The notes beneath the pieces were generated by a model. It ran no database searches, was not told the origin of the DNA, and saw nothing but the letters and a program-made list of their open reading frames with translations. Shown one piece after another: positions 4,771-7,381 of a DNA stretch of 7,381 nucleotides. A program made the translations under genes and the position numbers. The DNA lies in assembly GCA_002373205.1 (NCBI GenBank), contig DFJV01000102.1, positions 13,036-20,416 of the forward strand. Direction: 5' to 3'. How positions within the stretch are numbered: position 1 is the stretch's first letter; every line of letters starts with the position of its first letter. The stretch is from Treponema sp. UBA3662. GTDB lineage: Bacteria > Spirochaetota > Spirochaetia > Treponematales > Treponemataceae.

Positions 4771-5042
4771 CTAACCTGTGGCTTCCGCTTTTACGGTAGC
4801 CTGCGCCAGGGCCTTGTTCACCTGACACGGATTTAAAAGCTCTGTCCGTTCTTCCTTGAACGATTTTTCGCTCCAGGAAACCCATAATCCAGTATAAATG
4901 CAATTTGCGCCTTTGACAACTGGAATTCAGTCAGAAAATTGAATTTTTTCTTGGCTGGCAGGGGAAAATAGCGTAAAAACTTCCATTTTCTCCATTTTCC
5001 CTTGCGGTGATGGTCAATTGCGGTGATGGTCAATGCCTGCAT
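4771..5042 (-). pseudogene. Decayed remnant of a second carbamoyltransferase (OTC-like) gene
   Basis: Two reading frames together resemble the second half of ornithine carbamoyltransferase. Frame 1 (5042 down to about 4926) reads MQALTI, a block GKWRKWKFLRYFP that lines up with GKLKGLKLVYFG of the intact OTC, then FNFLTE, which fits the usual ITLTED. Frame 2 (4926-4771) continues with VVKGANCIYTGLWVSWSE, EERTELLNPCQVNKALAQAT and then stops at TAG. This lines up with KDADILYTDVWVSMGE and AERIADLKPYQVTKD in the intact gene. The frame change after LTE fits a 4-nt deletion. The GDARNN region is missing, the catalytic D and SMG residues are altered (YTG, SWS), and everything after the NKAL helix, including HCLP, is gone. 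A 16-bp tandem duplication adds further damage. It lies directly downstream of the intact OTC on the same strand. Confidence 0.65.
5003..5034. repeat. Perfect tandem duplication of 16 bp
   Basis: TGCGGTGATGGTCAAT occurs at 5003-5018 and again at 5019-5034 without a mismatch. Sixteen is not a multiple of three, so it shifts the frame of the carbamoyltransferase relic it lies in. The identity of the copies suggests a recent event. Confidence 0.9.
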
Positions 5043-5077
5043 ACAGTAATGCTTTTTTATAAAAAATAAAGCCTAGC

Positions 5078-5144
5078 CGGGATTGTAGGGGCGTCGCAGC
5101 CGTTGCCCCTGGCAATGGAGCGTAAGCGGAACCCCGGAAAGCAC
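5078..5144 (+). repeat. Dispersed repeat element, copy A
   Basis: Begins CGGGATTGTAGGGGC (5078-5092) and ends with GGAACCCC then GGAAAGC. The same start, a GCAATG core and the GGAACCCC end occur at 6338-6407 on the opposite strand. It lies between the OTC stop codon and the carbamoyltransferase relic, and may mark the breakpoint where the relic lost its 5' half. Confidence 0.75.
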
Positions 5145-5176
5145 ATCAAAAATGGTCTGCAAACCTCCACTATGCC

Positions 5177-6163
5177 TTAAATTGTGGCAGCTATTACCGC
5201 CTTGATGGTGTGCATGCGGTTTTCCGCCTCGTCAAAGACAACTGACTGGCTGCTTTCAAAAACCTCGTCGGTCACTTCCATCTCGTTTATGCCAAATTTA
5301 CGGCTTATTTCCTTGCCAATCTTTGTGTTTAGGTCGTGGAAAGAGGGCAGGTCGTGCATAAAAATTGCCGTAGGCTTTGCCATTGCCATAACATCCTTTG
5401 TAACCTGGTAGGGCTTAAGGTCTGCTATGCGCTCAGCCCACACTTCGTCTGGCTCACCCATGCTCACCCATACGTCTGTATAGAGAATGTCCGCATCCTT
5501 TACAGCGGTCGCAATGTCTTCTTCCAAAGAGATTGAACCGCCGCTTTCGTTAAGCCAAGGCTTGCAGTCCTGGATAAGCTTTGCGGATGGGAAATATTTC
5601 TTGTTTGTGCAAAGTACAAGGTTTAGCCCCAGCTTTGAACAGACCACGCAGAGTGAATTTCCTATGTTGTACCTTGCGTCGCCAAAGTATACCAGTTTTA
5701 GCCCCTTTAGCTTTCCGTAGTGCTCGCGGATTGTAAGCATGTCGGCAAGCATCTGGGTAGGGTGGTATTCATTTGTAAGGCCGTTCCAGACCGGCACTTT
5801 GGAAAACTTGGCAAGTTCTTCTATAATGTCCTGTCCAAAACCGCGGTATTCAATTCCGTCAAACATGCGGCTAAGAACCCTTGCTGTGTCTGCAATGCTC
5901 TCTTTTTTTCCAATCTGGGAACCTTCGGCAAGGTATGTCGTCATAATGCCAAGGTCGTGGGCGGCAACTTCAAAAGAGCATCGTGTTCGAGTGGAAGTCT
6001 TTTCAAAAATAAGTGCTATGTTTTTTCCCCGGAAAGTGTCAACCGCTTCTCCAGCTTTTTTCTTTTTCTTGTAGTCGGCGGCCAAATCCAAAAGACCAAT
6101 GATTTCTTCCGGAGTAAAATCTCTGAGTGTTAAAAAATCTCTTCCATGCAAATCTAAAGCCAT
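5177..6163 (-). CDS. argF: Ornithine carbamoyltransferase with HDLP in place of HCLP
   Basis: Cytosolic trimeric enzyme that interconverts ornithine plus carbamoyl phosphate and citrulline plus phosphate; it serves arginine synthesis (argF) or the arginine deiminase route (arcB), and context does not decide which. Counting from the chosen start there are 328 residues. Motifs: STRTR (57-61) and HPTQ (134-137) bind carbamoyl phosphate; GDARYN (161-166) keeps the ornithine-binding second Asn; DVWVSMGE (230-237) supplies Asp and the Ser-Met loop; MEVTDEVFES and ENRMHTIKAV close the protein. The loop normally reading HCLP is H270-D271-L272-P273, so the conserved Cys (E. coli Cys273) is Asp. The start is ATG 6163, preceded by AGGAAGG. 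A GTG at 6205 would add 14 residues but lies upstream of the promoter's -10 box, so it cannot be the start on the transcript proposed here. The gene appears to be monocistronic. Confidence 0.95.
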   Translation of the reverse strand: MALDLHGRDFLTLRDFTPEEIIGLLDLAADYKKKKKAGEAVDTFRGKNIALIFEKTSTRTRCSFEVAAHDLGIMTTYLAEGSQIGKKESIADTARVLSRMFDGIEYRGFGQDIIEELAKFSKVPVWNGLTNEYHPTQMLADMLTIREHYGKLKGLKLVYFGDARYNIGNSLCVVCSKLGLNLVLCTNKKYFPSAKLIQDCKPWLNESGGSISLEEDIATAVKDADILYTDVWVSMGEPDEVWAERIADLKPYQVTKDVMAMAKPTAIFMHDLPSFHDLNTKIGKEISRKFGINEMEVTDEVFESSQSVVFDEAENRMHTIKAVIAATI

Positions 6164-6193
6164 ATTCGCCTTCCTTTTTCTGTTGAAAGGACA

Positions 6194-6202
6194 ATTATAG
6201 CA
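6194..6202 (-). promoter_or_regulatory. Extended -10 promoter of the OTC gene
   Basis: The minus strand reads TGCTATAAT, a perfect TATAAT with the TGn extension. The -35 position holds only TAGAAT (spacer 17), consistent with an extended -10 promoter. Transcription would begin near 6187, leaving a leader of about 24 nt that carries the AGGAAGG ribosome binding site. Confidence 0.75.
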
Positions 6203-6205
6203 CAC

Positions 6206-6337
6206 TTTTGAAATTTATTCTATAGGGCGAGTCGTCTTGTATTTTTTTGAATTTTTAGGGTGATTTAGGGGACGGCGTCTTTTTCGTTCTACCATTCTGC
6301 TCTTTGGCTAACTCGACCGAATGTGCCTTTGCGCCAC
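6206..6337. other. Non-coding flank beside repeat copy B
   Basis: No plausible gene. The stretch includes T-runs around 6241-6259 and a short palindrome GACGGCGTC near 6272. It runs without a clear boundary into repeat copy B and may be part of a longer dispersed element. Confidence 0.35.
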
Positions 6338-6407
6338 GGGCTTTTCGGGGTTCCGGCTTTCGCCTTCATTGCTAACGCAACCGCCTTCGGCGGCCCCTAC
6401 AATCCCG
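6338..6407 (-). repeat. Dispersed repeat element, copy B
   Basis: On the minus strand it starts CGGGATTGTAGGGGC, identical over 15 bases to copy A, continues through a GCAATG core, and ends GGAACCCC then GAAAAGC. The variable middle contains a perfect hairpin, CCGCC-TTC-GGCGG on the plus strand (6381-6393), which in copy A is replaced by unrelated bases. Copies A and B are inverted relative to each other and bracket the OTC gene and its promoter. Confidence 0.75.
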
Positions 6408-6418
6408 CGTAGGTTGCA

Positions 6419-6448
6419 CCAAAAAAATCCCTCCATGGATCTTTTTGG
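6419..6448 (-). terminator. Terminator-like hairpin downstream of the two-domain secreted protein
   Basis: Arms 6419-6430 and 6437-6448 are 12 nt and pair at 11 positions around a 6-nt loop. On the minus strand the second arm is GGA followed by seven T, so a U-tract forms the 3' side of the stem. It lies about 75 nt after the stop codon at 6522. A second hairpin with 7-bp arms (6452-6458 and 6470-6476) lies between. Confidence 0.5.
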
Positions 6449-6451
6449 GAT

Positions 6452-6502
6452 TGCAGAACCGCGTGGCAATTCTGCACGTTGCTAAGCCGCCCTCCGTGGC
6501 TT
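6452..6502. repeat. Two further small hairpins between copy B and the secreted protein gene
   Basis: TGCAGAA (6452-6458) pairs with TTCTGCA (6470-6476) around 11 nt. 6484-6490 pairs with 6496-6502 over 7 bp with one G-U pair. With the hairpin at 6419-6448 they make a cluster of three stems, typical of a mosaic of extragenic palindromes. Confidence 0.45.
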
Positions 6503-6521
6503 GTTACTGGTTGGTAAGCTC

Positions 6522-7346
6522 TTACTTCTCGAATATAAGGTTTAGCGTCATTCCGTCCATGGGAAAGTCAAAGCTTATTACAGAACCCTTGTTGTAGAAT
6601 ATAGCCTTGCTGTTTTCGGTGTCACCGTCAAAAGTGATTGTGTTCTTTTCGTAGTCGATGGCATAGGTTCCAGAATCCTTTTCCTGCTGGTCTCCGTATA
6701 AAAAGTCAAGGATTACGTTCTTTTCGTCAATGAATTTGAGTGAACCCTTGAACTGCTGGCCGGACAGGGCTATGAGGGAAGTTGCATCCATGCCGTTAAG
6801 CAGGATTTTTGTAAGCTTGTAGGTCTTTCCCTTAAAAATATTTGTCTTTACTGAGCCGTAGTCAATCTCTGGCTGTGCCTGGAGAGCTGCCTGGCCTGTG
6901 GCATCCTTTGCCTTGCTCTTTTCCGTAAGGACAAGTTCTGCCGTCATGCCTTCTTCGATAGGTGCGGAAATGCTAAGCTTGGAAAAATCTTCTGAATATG
7001 TAAAATCCAAGTTGTCGCTGTCTTTGTTAAGAAGGGTTACCTTCTTTTCCTTGGCGTTTATTGTGTATTCGCCTGTGCTTTCTTCCGTTTCTCCGTTGGA
7101 TGTGACCGTTGCCTTGTATGTGCTTGAGTCAACAAAGGTTACTTCCATCTTTAGCTCAACGCCAGCCATTCCCATTAGGCTTGTTATGTCCATTCCGCCT
7201 GCAAACATGCCTGTCATTACGTATGTTTTGCCTTCAAAATTGTTTTTTGAGCCACCTGCAAATGCGCTTGTGAGCGACAAGGTGCAGAAAATTGCTGCTG
7301 TAAGTAGGCTTGCGACTTTGCTTGTAATTTTTCTACTGAAATTCAT
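6522..7346 (-). CDS. Secreted protein with two tandem copies of a beta-rich domain
   Basis: A 274-residue exported protein of unknown function. The signal peptide is residues 1-30 (basic MNFSRKITSK, hydrophobic VASLLTAAIF and so on, cleavage after AFA-30). C21 lies in the hydrophobic core with Phe before it, so a lipoprotein is unlikely. The mature part contains an internal duplication: repeat 1 at about 37-143 begins FEGKTYVMTGMFAGGMDITS and repeat 2 at about 171-274 begins FKGKTYKLTKILLNGMDATS. Both continue with a strand ending in FVD or FID, a GEYTI or GTYAI strand with a following K-V-T-L or T-I-T-F, and close with MTAELVLTEK or MTLNLIFEK. An Ala/Gln/Lys linker (144-170) joins them. The layout suggests two lipocalin-like or calycin-like beta barrels. 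It starts at ATG 7346 with a GGGGG-containing ribosome binding site a few nt upstream. Its upstream neighbour is outside the window. Confidence 0.9.
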   Translation of the reverse strand: MNFSRKITSKVASLLTAAIFCTLSLTSAFAGGSKNNFEGKTYVMTGMFAGGMDITSLMGMAGVELKMEVTFVDSSTYKATVTSNGETEESTGEYTINAKEKKVTLLNKDSDNLDFTYSEDFSKLSISAPIEEGMTAELVLTEKSKAKDATGQAALQAQPEIDYGSVKTNIFKGKTYKLTKILLNGMDATSLIALSGQQFKGSLKFIDEKNVILDFLYGDQQEKDSGTYAIDYEKNTITFDGDTENSKAIFYNKGSVISFDFPMDGMTLNLIFEK

Positions 7347-7381
7347 GGATTCCCCCTTGAGTTTTTACTCACCTGAGTTTT

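Noticed and set aside
4833..5042. Minus-strand open frame of 69 codons as a separate small gene
   Set aside because: Its N-terminal part matches a carbamoyltransferase segment and its C-terminal part is the out-of-frame continuation of the relic; no ribosome binding site supports the ATG. It is treated as part of the pseudogene.
5148..5165. Terminator for OTC
   Set aside because: Only a 3-4 bp stem precedes the T-run on the minus strand, too weak to call.
5720..6133. Plus-strand frame of 137 codons opposite OTC
   Set aside because: Antisense shadow of a well-conserved enzyme; no start signal or motif.
6164..6205. N-terminal extension of OTC or a CxxC zinc motif in MCYNCPFN
   Set aside because: The extension starts upstream of the promoter -10 box and precedes a strong internal start with a good ribosome binding site.
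5078..6407. Composite transposon around OTC
   Set aside because: The flanking elements are only about 70 bp, no transposase is present, and I see no target-site duplication; they are reported as inverted dispersed repeats only.
6512..7346. Lipoprotein signal at C21 of the two-domain secreted protein
   Set aside because: The residue before the Cys is Phe and the Cys lies inside the hydrophobic core, while a good SPase I site (AFA) follows.

Overview
The window most likely comes from a Treponema-like spirochaete. The evidence is a periplasmic-flagellum core flagellin (FlaB) with the N-terminal sequence typical of treponemes, a sigma-28 type promoter in front of it, and several small secreted proteins of the kind common in that genus. 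Base composition is moderate. Every gene I can support lies on the minus strand, so the window is read from right to left.

Layout, in transcription order. (1) 6522-7346 encodes a secreted protein built of two tandem copies of a beta-rich domain of about 100 residues. (2) 6164-6521 holds hairpins and copy B of a dispersed repeat. (3) 5177-6163 is an intact ornithine carbamoyltransferase with its own extended -10 promoter; its otherwise near-invariant HCLP motif reads HDLP. (4) 4719-5176 holds repeat copy A, inverted relative to B, and the decayed remains of a second carbamoyltransferase gene. (5) 4281-4718 encodes a small secreted protein followed by a good terminator. (6) 3125-4108 encodes a DHH/DHHA1 phosphoesterase of the NrnA type, preceded by three 15-bp direct repeats. 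(7) 2612-3124 has no intact gene; it holds a two-hairpin REP-like element and an AT-rich array of 10-bp units ending in a perfect 17-bp-arm palindrome. (8) 1586-2611 encodes a protein I read as a divergent sigma-factor-like regulator, and its end overlaps the start of (9), rdgB (952-1638), by 53 bp. (10) A terminator-like hairpin separates rdgB from flaB (1-659, cut by the window edge), which has a long leader.

The genes do not form one pathway. rdgB (nucleotide-pool cleaning) and nrnA (nanoRNA/pAp hydrolysis) are housekeeping nucleotide enzymes; the carbamoyltransferase belongs to arginine/ornithine metabolism; flaB is motility. The parts most worth a second look are non-coding or decayed: the flaB leader, whose hairpin and Shine-Dalgarno layout resembles a CsrA-controlled flagellin leader; the carbamoyltransferase relic beside an intact but motif-altered OTC gene flanked by inverted repeats; and the helically phased repeat array upstream of the sigma-like gene. 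I found no CRISPR array, tRNA, rRNA, transposase or obvious defence system.
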